DNA from: Chlorobiota bacterium
GTDB lineage: Bacteria; Bacteroidota; Ignavibacteria; SZUA-365; JAADGX01
Direction of reading: 5' to 3'
NCBI GenBank assembly: GCA_013152135.1
Contig: JAADGX010000254.1
Location: 1-9,486, forward strand
Length of the DNA stretch: 9,486 nucleotides
The position numbers were made by a program, and so were the translations under genes. Below the pieces are notes generated by a model, which saw only the letters and a list, made by a program, of their open reading frames with translations, did no database searches and was not told the DNA's origin. Of the stretch, positions 1-5,751 are shown one piece after another; within the stretch, counting starts at the first letter, position 1; each line of letters begins with the position of its first letter.

Positions 1-1803
1 GTGGACGTGCTCATTGACCCGGTGGACACGAACATCGTGTACGTGTCGTGCGGCAACCTCGGCAGCCCCGGCATGGGAATCTATCGATCAACGGACGGTG
101 GATCTGAGGGTTCCTGGAAAAAGCTCGGCGGCGGTCTTCCGAAAAGTTGGACGGGAAAGACGCTCCTCGCGTTGTTCGAATCCTCGCCAAACATCATCTA
201 TGCGGACGTGGCCGACATGTTCAAATCCATCGGTCTTTATCGAAGCACGGATCGCGGTGACACGTGGAAACTGATTTCTTCTAACGACGTCGCCCGTTAC
301 CAGGGCTGGTACTCGCACTACGTCCGCGTCGATCCGCGGGATGAGAACCAGATCATTTACGCCGGAGTAAGTTTCTATTATTCCGAAGACGGAGGCAAGA
401 CTCTGAAGAAAAACAACAGGATGCACGTGGATCATCACGCCTATGCGAACCATCCCACGAATCCCGACATCGTGTACTTCGCAAACGACGGCGGCGTGTA
501 CCGCACGCTGGATGGCGGGCGTACGTTCCAATCCCTGAGCGATGGCTACGTCACTACCCAGTTCTACAACGGCTTTTCCTCCTCGCCCACGAATCCCGAC
601 CTGGCGCTTGGGGGCCTTCAGGACAACAGCACGGTGATGTACACGGGTTCGCCGCGATGGATTACCGGCCTTATCGGCGGCGACGGCGCCTATACAGCGA
701 TCAACCCGCTGGATAACAACACCATGTACGGATCGATCCAGTGGCTGCGGATCTATCGCTCGCGGGACAGGGGGAATTCGTGGGAAAACATCAGCAAGAA
801 ACTGACCGACAGCCAGGCATTGTTTATCGCGCCGTACGTGCTCGCGCCTTCGCAACCGCAAGTCATTTATGCCGGGAAACGCGTTGTGTACCGAAGCAGC
901 GACGGCGGCGACACCTGGACGGTGACGAACGCGAGCGCTCCGCTCAACGGTATGCCAGTGATTTCCATCGCCGTGTCTCACACCAATCCCGACGTCGTGT
1001 ACGCGGCCACGGTCCCGGATAGCAAGACACGGGCGGAGGTGTTCGTTTCCACCAACGGGGGAGCTGATTGGACGAACATCACCGACGGGCTCCCGGATCG
1101 CTATTACGTGGACATGCAGGTTTCACCGACCAACGACAGCATCGTGTACATCACGCTGTCCGGGTTCAACTCATCCCACCTGTTCCGCTCGACGGACAGG
1201 GGAACGAGTTGGGAAGACGTCGGCCGAGGGTTGCCCGATGTCCCGACCTCGGCCGTCGCCATCGATCCGGACTTTCCTTCCCGCTTATACGTCGGCAACG
1301 ACCTGGGGGTCTTCGTTTCCACCAATGACGGGGCAAGTTGGCTTCCCCTCGCGGAAGGGCTTCCCAGCGCAGTGCTGGTCATGGACCTTTCGATATCCAG
1401 GGCAAACAGGAGAATCCGGGCAGTAACGCACGGCAACGGCGTGTACGAGCGACCGCTCCTGACCCCGATCGTGAACGTTGAAGACCGTCAACTTGCCGCC
1501 GCTTCGATCATTCATCTCGACAGGAACTACCCGAATCCCTTCGGGCCGCGTAGCTCACCGGCCTCCATGACGACACGTATTACGTTCACGCTCGCTCGGC
1601 CGGCATCGGTTTCACTGCGCATTTTCAACCTCGCGGGAAGAGAAATCCGCGTTCTTGCCTCCGGTCGATACCAGGCGGGCAAGCACGCGGTAAGCTGGGA
1701 CGGAACGACAGGCCAGGGTTCACCTGCATCAAGCGGAACATACCTCTACCAACTACAGGTCGGTTCCACTGTACTGACCGAAAAACTCCTGTATCTGCGC
1801 TGA
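1..1803 (+). CDS. Secreted Asp-box (sortilin/BNR-like) beta-propeller protein with C-terminal type IX-style sorting tail, 5' partial
   Basis: The reading frame is open from the first base, so the true start and signal peptide lie left of the window; the GTG at 1 is probably internal. The 600 visible residues carry nine Asp-box motifs (S-x-D-x-G-x-x-W and variants) near residues 30, 82, 128, 169, 254, 299, 350, 397 and 440, which form the blades of a sortilin/BNR-type propeller. Between them are VDHHA (143), NDGG (162), GLQDNST (205) and GGDGAY (226), motifs I recall as usual in FCB proteins annotated as BNR or YVTN repeat proteins. Residues about 505-600 are a FlgD-like Ig tail: NYPNPF at 509, then AGREIRVL, AGKHAVSWDG and SGTYLYQL. 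Such tails direct export by type IX secretion. The protein is therefore probably surface-attached or released. Enzymatic activity is not evident, because many Asp-box propellers only bind ligands. Family is clear; substrate is unknown. Confidence 0.88.
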   Translation: MDVLIDPVDTNIVYVSCGNLGSPGMGIYRSTDGGSEGSWKKLGGGLPKSWTGKTLLALFESSPNIIYADVADMFKSIGLYRSTDRGDTWKLISSNDVARYQGWYSHYVRVDPRDENQIIYAGVSFYYSEDGGKTLKKNNRMHVDHHAYANHPTNPDIVYFANDGGVYRTLDGGRTFQSLSDGYVTTQFYNGFSSSPTNPDLALGGLQDNSTVMYTGSPRWITGLIGGDGAYTAINPLDNNTMYGSIQWLRIYRSRDRGNSWENISKKLTDSQALFIAPYVLAPSQPQVIYAGKRVVYRSSDGGDTWTVTNASAPLNGMPVISIAVSHTNPDVVYAATVPDSKTRAEVFVSTNGGADWTNITDGLPDRYYVDMQVSPTNDSIVYITLSGFNSSHLFRSTDRGTSWEDVGRGLPDVPTSAVAIDPDFPSRLYVGNDLGVFVSTNDGASWLPLAEGLPSAVLVMDLSISRANRRIRAVTHGNGVYERPLLTPIVNVEDRQLAAASIIHLDRNYPNPFGPRSSPASMTTRITFTLARPASVSLRIFNLAGREIRVLASGRYQAGKHAVSWDGTTGQGSPASSGTYLYQLQVGSTVLTEKLLYLR

Positions 1804-1815
1804 TAAATACCGTGT

Positions 1816-1871
1816 GTTCCAGGGATTGCAACCACACTCAGGAGGTTTGAGTCCTGTTTTCTCCCTGGAAC
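1816..1871. terminator. Long stem-loop between two convergent genes (likely bidirectional terminator)
   Basis: A perfect 10-base inverted repeat (GTTCCAGGGA at 1816-1825, TCCCTGGAAC at 1862-1871) sits exactly between the two convergent stop codons. Inside it a second hairpin, CAGGA (1839-1843) with TCCTG (1852-1856), is followed by TTTTCT on the plus strand. The inner hairpin with its T-run suits an intrinsic terminator for the upstream plus-strand gene. The outer stem is symmetrical and could act on both transcripts, but it has no T-run of its own. Confidence 0.5.
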
Positions 1872-1877
1872 CATCCA

Positions 1878-2426
1878 TCACTTCCACTTGATACTGCACC
1901 CCATCGAAGGCACGGGATCAAAAGGAATGGGTTTGCCTTCGAGGACGCAGTCCAGGACGATGCGCAAGTCCTGCCTTGTAACTTTTTCCGGTTCCTGCCA
2001 ATTGTCATCGATCCTGCCGTTGTACACGAGTTTCCGGTCAGGACCGAAAACGAACACGTCAGGCGTACAGGCAGCGTCGTAGGCACGCGCCACCTCCTGG
2101 GATTCATCGCGGAGGTACGGAAAATTGAACCCTTTCTCCCTGGCTCTCCGCACCATGTTCTCGAAGGAATCCTCGGGATAGTTCTCCGCGTCATTGGGAT
2201 TGATGGCAACGAGTTGCACGCCTTTATCCCGGTAATCATCCTGGATAGCGATCAGCCGATCCTCGCACGCCTGGGCGTACGGACAATGGTTACACGTAAA
2301 AACGACTACCAGTACCCTGGCATCCTGAAAATCCTTCAGCGAATACGTCCGGCCGTCGGTGGCGGGAAGGGAAAAATCGGGCGCCGGCGTCCCCACCGGC
2401 ATTCCTTTTGAATATACGAGCGCCAT
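1878..2426 (-). CDS. Thioredoxin-fold peroxiredoxin-like protein (AhpC/TSA-related, CNHCPYA motif)
   Basis: A 182-residue protein of thioredoxin fold. PDFSLPATDG (16-25) is the usual start of the redoxin domain. TCNHCPYAQ gives a CxxC pair at C45 and C48, and CTPDVFVFG further on contains the cis-proline that faces the active site. The CNHCPYA version of the motif is typical of a peroxiredoxin-like/TlpA-like subgroup common in Bacteroidota and cyanobacteria. It presumably catalyses thiol-disulfide exchange or peroxide reduction. No signal peptide is seen, so it is probably cytoplasmic. The ATG at 2426 was chosen because AAAGGAG ends six bases before it; an in-frame ATG at 2465 would add 13 residues encoded partly by that ribosome site. 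It is a single-gene unit, divergent from the small secreted protein and convergent with the propeller gene. The exact substrate cannot be told from sequence. Confidence 0.88.
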   Translation of the reverse strand: MALVYSKGMPVGTPAPDFSLPATDGRTYSLKDFQDARVLVVVFTCNHCPYAQACEDRLIAIQDDYRDKGVQLVAINPNDAENYPEDSFENMVRRAREKGFNFPYLRDESQEVARAYDAACTPDVFVFGPDRKLVYNGRIDDNWQEPEKVTRQDLRIVLDCVLEGKPIPFDPVPSMGCSIKWK

Positions 2427-2549
2427 AACTGCTCCTTTAAAGATTCCACAATCGTCAATACACAACTTCGTCTTCGATATCCACCGGATTCCCTTGGCAA
2501 CAGCGCCGGGAATATACGATTCGATGGTTCTCGTTTCACTCTGTCATTG

Positions 2550-2570
2550 AATTCCCCGGCACCGGGGATT
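2550..2570. repeat. GC-rich inverted repeat (hairpin) in the divergent region
   Basis: CCCCGG-CA-CCGGGG forms a near-continuous palindrome, extended by an AAT/ATT arm with one bulged T. It lies about 125 bases upstream of the thioredoxin-like gene and 235 bases upstream of the secreted protein gene. It could be an operator, a leader structure or a terminator remnant. No T-run follows on the plus strand. Confidence 0.45.
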
Positions 2571-2620
2571 ACATTCTGCATCCAATAATAGTCGAACTTT
2601 CCCTTTCCTTACAAGCCCGG

Positions 2621-2662
2621 TGTGAATTGATTTCACAGTGAAGAGACTTCACGCAATGTGAA
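2621..2662. promoter_or_regulatory. Tandem operator-like array: five alternating GTGAA/TTCAC half-sites
   Basis: Read left to right the sequence is GTGAA-N5-TTCAC-N1-GTGAA-N5-TTCAC-N5-GTGAA, with half-sites starting at 2622, 2632, 2638, 2648 and 2658. Each N5 pair is a perfect inverted repeat; the first extends to TGTGAA-N5-TTCACA. Three of the four start-to-start steps are 10 bases, close to one helical turn. This is what a binding site for several dimers of one regulator looks like. It lies 142-183 bases upstream of the secreted protein start and about 195-236 bases upstream of the divergent thioredoxin-like gene. The regulator is not identifiable. Confidence 0.6.
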
Positions 2663-2724
2663 AAAGAGTTACGGTCAGGATGATACCTGCTATCGAAAAT
2701 GAGCTTTAAACCGGGAAATATTTC

Positions 2725-2741
2725 TGGCACGATGTTCGTAT
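2725..2741 (+). promoter_or_regulatory. Possible sigma-54-type promoter upstream of the small secreted protein
   Basis: TGGCACG at 2725-2731 is an exact match to the -24 element of sigma-54 (RpoN) promoters, with the preferred pyrimidine before it. At the correct spacing the -12 region reads TCGTA instead of TTGCA, so the conserved GC has become GT. Initiation would fall near 2751, placing the GTGAA array about 90-130 bases upstream, the usual distance for an enhancer-binding activator. The -12 mismatch makes this tentative. Confidence 0.3.
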
Positions 2742-2803
2742 TTGTATTTGCAGTTATGAATTTGGTACGTCACACATACGAAACGAGAAAAAAGGAGTTC
2801 ACC

Positions 2804-3190
2804 ATGAAAAGCGGTATCCTGAGCATGATAACACTACTGTTGATCTCGGTCGCTTCCGCCCAATCCCCCCGGTACCTCGAGCCCGGAACGGATATTTCCC
2901 TGAACGACGGACACACGCTGCGTGTCACCGAGAAAGGGACGATCGTGTATGACAATCGCTTCGAGTTCCGCAAGTACGAGGACCCGTCACTCATGAGTGA
3001 GCACTACACGCTTTTTTACTTTCCCATCGTGAACGAGCGCGGTGAGAAAGACATGATTTACGCCGCCCTGGAGACCCAGGAAGCCGACAAAACCGGAAAG
3101 GTATGGTTCACGATTTACGAAGGACCCCTGGGTGGAATGCGGCAGGCATACGTTCGAGTTTCTTCAACTGTATTACGGGCAAACCTCTAA
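2804..3190 (+). CDS. Small secreted protein of unknown function
   Basis: Residues 1-19 are a clear Sec signal peptide: MKSG, a hydrophobic core (ILSMITLLLISV), then ASA before Q20, a good signal peptidase I site. The mature part is about 109 residues with many aromatic and charged residues (FEFRKYEDPS, HYTLFYFPIV, KVWFTIYEGP), suggesting a beta-rich periplasmic or surface protein. I recognise no family. The ATG at 2804 is chosen because AAAGGAG (2791-2797) stands six bases before it and because the signal peptide starts there; the in-frame ATG at 2699 would bury the signal peptide. The last 17 residues use AT-ending codons unlike the rest, and another frame there reads RHTFEFLQLYYGQTSK up to a stop at 3215. 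The annotated C terminus may therefore result from a frameshift. The gene stands alone behind an unusual upstream region with repeated half-sites. Confidence 0.75.
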   Translation: MKSGILSMITLLLISVASAQSPRYLEPGTDISLNDGHTLRVTEKGTIVYDNRFEFRKYEDPSLMSEHYTLFYFPIVNERGEKDMIYAALETQEADKTGKVWFTIYEGPLGGMRQAYVRVSSTVLRANL

Positions 3191-3271
3191 ACACCTACCA
3201 TTCAACCTACCATAACGCGGATTCCTCATCCGCCCTATTGAGAGCGATACAGGGGAGAAACACTGAAGGAA

Positions 3272-3295
3272 ACGCCTGGCCACCCGGCCGGGCGT
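3272..3295. terminator. GC-rich hairpin downstream of the small secreted protein gene
   Basis: ACGCCTGGCC (3272-3281), a four-base loop ACCC, and GGCCGGGCGT (3286-3295) form a 10-base-pair stem with one G-T pair. It lies about 80 bases past the stop of the small secreted protein and about 95 bases before the metallopeptidase start. The following ACTTCGTTAT is only moderately T-rich, so intrinsic termination is likely but not certain. Confidence 0.5.
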
Positions 3296-3351
3296 ACTTC
3301 GTTATACGCCGATGAACCGCATGCCGAACGATCGTGAATGTATCATCCGCC

Positions 3352-3380
3352 TTGCCGCATACACGAAATGCTTCTATCTT
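3352..3380 (+). promoter_or_regulatory. Candidate promoter giving a very short or absent leader for the metallopeptidase gene
   Basis: TTGCCG (3352-3357), a 17-base spacer and TATCTT (3375-3380) resemble a housekeeping promoter. TATCTTGA also partly fits the Bacteroidota TAnnTTTG element. Transcription would start near 3387, a few bases before the ATG at 3391, consistent with the lack of a ribosome binding site there. Confidence 0.35.
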
Positions 3381-3390
3381 GAACTTCGCC

Positions 3391-4116
3391 ATGCCGGTTG
3401 TTCGCCTGGGAAATACGGAAATAGAATACACGGTGGTCCACAGCAAGCGGGCCAGGAACATTCGTCTCCAGATCGATATCGATGACGGCGTCACCCTCCA
3501 CGTGCCGCCGGGATGCAGGGAATCCCACGCCCGGAAAATCCTGTTCGAAAAAGAACGGTGGCTCCTGAAGAAGGTGGATGAATTCCGTTCGCTTCGAGCG
3601 GAACGGGAGATGCGGCTCAAACGCGCTCGTCGCGAGTTTCTCTACCTCGGGAAAATCTACCCGATCGAGATCGAGCGCACTGCGACGAAAGCCTTGCACG
3701 GCGGACTAAGAAACGGCAGGTTTGTTGTCGAAGCACCGAAAGACGTATCCCTGCGGGTCGTCCAAGCGCATTACCCGGCGCTTTTCGAAAAATGGTACCG
3801 GCAGCAAGCGAGGTTGCTCATTCCCCGGCGGGTCCAAATCCTGGCCAAACAGTTCGGCTTCCGGTACCGCAAGGTGTTTATCAAGAACCAGAAGACGAGA
3901 TGGGGAAGCTGCTCCCGGGCGGGGAATCTCAATTTCAGTTGCCGGCTTCTCATGGCGCCGCCCCGCATCGTGGACGCCGTCATCATTCATGAGCTCGCGC
4001 ACTTGCGGTACATGAACCATTCCGAGAAATTCTGGAATCTCGTAGCAAGTATGAATCCCGCGTATGAAGAACACGAAGCCTGGCTCAAACAACATGAACA
4101 CCTGTTGATTCTTTAA
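3391..4116 (+). CDS. YgjP-like zinc metallopeptidase (DUF45 / M48-like family)
   Basis: A 241-residue soluble protein. The catalytic motif HELAH lies at 200-204 (VIIHELAHLRYMNHSEKFW), giving zinc ligands H200 and H204, the general base E201, and H210 as the likely third ligand. TRWGSCS at 169-175 is the other signature of this family, and the N-terminal half (V-x-x-S-x-R-A-R-N-I-R-L...VPPG) is the usual beta-rich YgjP domain start. Length fits the family. Related proteins are common in bacteria, sometimes near type I restriction genes, but none is visible here; the natural substrate is not known to me. The ATG at 3391 is preferred because the family's conserved region begins right after it. 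A GTG at 3334 is in frame and would add 19 residues, but it would sit upstream of the candidate promoter. No ribosome binding site precedes either. It may be co-transcribed with the membrane protein gene 58 bases downstream. Confidence 0.88.
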   Translation: MPVVRLGNTEIEYTVVHSKRARNIRLQIDIDDGVTLHVPPGCRESHARKILFEKERWLLKKVDEFRSLRAEREMRLKRARREFLYLGKIYPIEIERTATKALHGGLRNGRFVVEAPKDVSLRVVQAHYPALFEKWYRQQARLLIPRRVQILAKQFGFRYRKVFIKNQKTRWGSCSRAGNLNFSCRLLMAPPRIVDAVIIHELAHLRYMNHSEKFWNLVASMNPAYEEHEAWLKQHEHLLIL

Positions 4117-4174
4117 TATCGCCTCATCCCGATTTGAACACGTCGCTTTCATTTCTCTCCCGTCCCCCTCTCGT

Positions 4175-5236
4175 ATGACGCAAAGCGCTCAACGCATAAT
4201 CTGGATCGACCTCCTCCGCGGTCTGGCCATTCTCCTCATGATTCCGGCCAACATAACGCCTCATCTCGAATTGCCGCACCCGTTGTACGAGCGTATCTTG
4301 GCCTCCCTGGCGGCACCGTTGTTCCTGGCCGTATCGGGTTACATGGTTCTCGTGACCGCCCATCGGCACAACCTGCAATACTACCTCAAGCGTGGCGGGA
4401 TCGTTCTTCTGATGGGAGTCCTGGTCGATGTCGGGATCTGGAGGATTTACCCCTTCTTTACCGCCGACGTCTTGTACACGATCGGCATTGCGCTGCCTTT
4501 CCTGTACCTGCTACGGAAGTCCTCTCTCTCTACGTTGGCCATCATGCTGCTTATCCTCTTCGCGGCATCGCCGCTTCTGGTAAGCGCATACGGATACCAG
4601 GCGTATCCCGTGGAGCCGAAACTCGCCGACGGATTTCCCGCATCCATCATCCCCGCGTTTCGCCAGTGGTTCATCGACGGCTGGTTCCCCCTGACGCCCT
4701 GGCTGGGCTTTGCCGTACTGGGTGGAATCCTGCGCCGTTTGCATGCACCGGAGGATCCCGCATGGCAGCGGCAGGGTACCATCATCGTGGCGGCAACTAC
4801 GCTTATCGTTATCGGTATTGGATTGATGATACATCCGCTGTTGCCCTCATCCGTACCATGGACCGATATCTTCAACCGCGAAGGTTACAGCGAATTGATT
4901 TATCCGCCGGTTCCCGGATACCTGGTGGCGGCCTCAGGAGCCGTGTTCATTCTGTTTATCGCTTTCAGCAAGCTGACGGCGCACGGATTCCGGCCACTGC
5001 AATGGCTGGGAAAGCACGCCTTGTTCGTCTATATCTTCCACCAGATTTTAACCGAGTATCTTCTCGACCCGGTTGCGCACCTGGCAGGTGCGGGAGAAAA
5101 ATTGACCGAGCCGCAGTACTGGCTGGCAACGGCCATTATCATCCTGATCTGCGTCGCCTCCGCGTACTACCTGGAACGATTACAACGCCGGTATCAGCCG
5201 CGTGTTCTTTTTGTGAAGGTATTTCTGGGCAGTTGA
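4175..5236 (+). CDS. Polytopic membrane protein, DUF1624 / heparan-alpha-glucosaminide N-acetyltransferase-like
   Basis: 353 residues with about ten hydrophobic segments (roughly 12-28, 43-62, 74-92, 97-113, 118-138, 170-186, 202-222, 247-266, 277-295, 315-332). The N terminus IDLLRGLAILLMIPAN (11-26) is the D-x-x-RG-x-AI-x-x-M signature of DUF1624 and related acyltransferase proteins. DVLYTIGIALPF (98-109) and WFPLTPWLGFAVLGG (170-184) match the inner motifs of DUF1624. GKHALFVYIFHQ (279-290) contains H281 and H289, placed like the C-terminal histidine segment of the wider acyltransferase-3 group. By family it may move an acyl group across or at the inner membrane onto a sugar or envelope glycan; no acceptor can be inferred. 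The start is fixed by the conserved N terminus; no ribosome binding site precedes the ATG, only a pyrimidine-rich tract. It converges with the next gene, 15 bases between stops. Confidence 0.75.
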   Translation: MTQSAQRIIWIDLLRGLAILLMIPANITPHLELPHPLYERILASLAAPLFLAVSGYMVLVTAHRHNLQYYLKRGGIVLLMGVLVDVGIWRIYPFFTADVLYTIGIALPFLYLLRKSSLSTLAIMLLILFAASPLLVSAYGYQAYPVEPKLADGFPASIIPAFRQWFIDGWFPLTPWLGFAVLGGILRRLHAPEDPAWQRQGTIIVAATTLIVIGIGLMIHPLLPSSVPWTDIFNREGYSELIYPPVPGYLVAASGAVFILFIAFSKLTAHGFRPLQWLGKHALFVYIFHQILTEYLLDPVAHLAGAGEKLTEPQYWLATAIIILICVASAYYLERLQRRYQPRVLFVKVFLGS

Positions 5237-5251
5237 TCCCGGAGACCCCGC

Positions 5252-5689
5252 TTACAGCTCCCCAAGAAATGCCTGTATGATTTCCGGAAGATCGGATTCG
5301 TCATAATAGCTCCAGCGCAAGAGGGGGTCGGGATTGCCGACGATCATGGCGGGTTCGGTGGTGTCGCGCAGCAGGGTATGCCGGAGAGCGAGCACCGGAA
5401 TGCGTCGATCAAGCGCCTCGTGTACCTCGAACCCCACTCCCAGTGACGGCGTGGATATTTCCGCGATCATGGCCGCTGATTCCGCAATCCACTGGATATC
5501 CCGCTCGAAGATGAATCGCTGGTTTTTCATTGAACGATCGGATAAATCCGCGTCAGGATCGAGCACCGACCGCGAGATAATATAAAACCCGTGCTCTTCA
5601 ACGATATCGGCGATGTATTGCAGGTATCCGGCAAAATCTCTTCCGGCGGAGATCGATCCGGCAAGATAAACCGGGTGTTTTGTGCTCAT
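5252..5689 (-). CDS. DNPH1/Rcl-like 2'-deoxynucleoside 5'-phosphate N-hydrolase homologue (nucleoside 2-deoxyribosyltransferase superfamily)
   Basis: 145 residues, the usual length for this family. VYLAGSISAGR (7-17) is the nucleotide-binding start, RDIQWIAESAAMIAEIS (63-79) the central helix and strand, and PSLGVGFEVHEAL (81-93) the catalytic segment. Y8, D64, S82 and E88 fall at a constant offset of five from Y13, D69, S87 and E93 of rat Rcl as I remember them, so the catalytic residues are all present. The family cleaves the N-glycosidic bond of 2'-deoxynucleoside 5'-monophosphates and can serve nucleotide-pool sanitation; relatives exchange bases between deoxyribonucleosides. Two positions that touch the 5'-phosphate in Rcl appear changed (R19 is S14 here; S117 is P113), so a different substrate is possible. 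It is cytoplasmic. It follows a membrane protein gene on the same strand after 53 bases. No ribosome binding site is seen before the ATG. Confidence 0.82.
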   Translation of the reverse strand: MSTKHPVYLAGSISAGRDFAGYLQYIADIVEEHGFYIISRSVLDPDADLSDRSMKNQRFIFERDIQWIAESAAMIAEISTPSLGVGFEVHEALDRRIPVLALRHTLLRDTTEPAMIVGNPDPLLRWSYYDESDLPEIIQAFLGEL

Positions 5690-5734
5690 AGATGTAGTAC
5701 CGGTCGCTTGTCGAGTAATAGTAGATTAGACAGG

Positions 5735-5751
5735 CTGGAATCTCATTCCAG
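5735..5751. repeat. Hairpin spanning the stop codon of the membrane protein gene
   Basis: CTGGAAT (5735-5741) and ATTCCAG (5745-5751) are a perfect inverted repeat with a three-base loop. On the minus strand the stop codon TGA of the upstream gene starts inside the hairpin, with its last two bases in the loop and its A in the stem. No T-run follows, so it is more likely an RNA end-stabilising or attenuating structure than a full terminator. Confidence 0.45.

Larger units (their letters stand above)
2427..2803. other. 377-base divergent intergenic regulatory region
   Basis: No convincing coding sequence lies here, although the frame of the downstream gene stays open back to 2699. Between two divergent starts it holds a ribosome site for each gene (AAAGGAG on the minus strand just above 2426; AAAGGAG at 2791-2797 on the plus strand), a GC-rich hairpin at 2550-2570, a cluster of five GTGAA/TTCAC half-sites at 2622-2662 and a TGGCACG element at 2725-2731. 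I could not identify a convincing standard promoter for the minus-strand gene. Confidence 0.6.

Noticed and set aside
88..981. A 297-codon open frame on the minus strand opposite the propeller gene
   Set aside because: Its product is rich in R, V and H with no domain, and the plus frame has clear Asp-box repeats and a sorting tail. It is a shadow of GC-rich codons.
2427..2465. Longer start for the thioredoxin-like protein, adding MCIDDCGIFKGAV
   Set aside because: The extension covers the strong AAAGGAG ribosome site six bases before the ATG at 2426, and the family normally begins close to the later start.
2621..2637. A CRP/FNR-type site (TGTGA...TCACA)
   Set aside because: The half-sites match, but the spacer is seven bases rather than six, and the neighbouring copies share the same odd spacing, so a different regulator is more likely.
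2699..2803. Longer start for the small secreted protein
   Set aside because: It would put 35 residues in front of a clear signal peptide and would translate through the ribosome binding site at 2791-2797 and the promoter-like region.
4666..5280. A 204-codon plus-strand frame inside the DUF1624 gene, and 7690-8064 opposite strand-frame inside the DUF3078 gene
   Set aside because: Both lack domains or plausible composition and lie wholly or mostly within well-supported genes in other frames.
5252..5689. Cooperation of the DNPH1-like protein with the adjacent membrane proteins as a defence system
   Set aside because: There is no nuclease, sensor or effector partner, no mobile-element signature, and the DUF1624 gene is convergent rather than co-transcribed.
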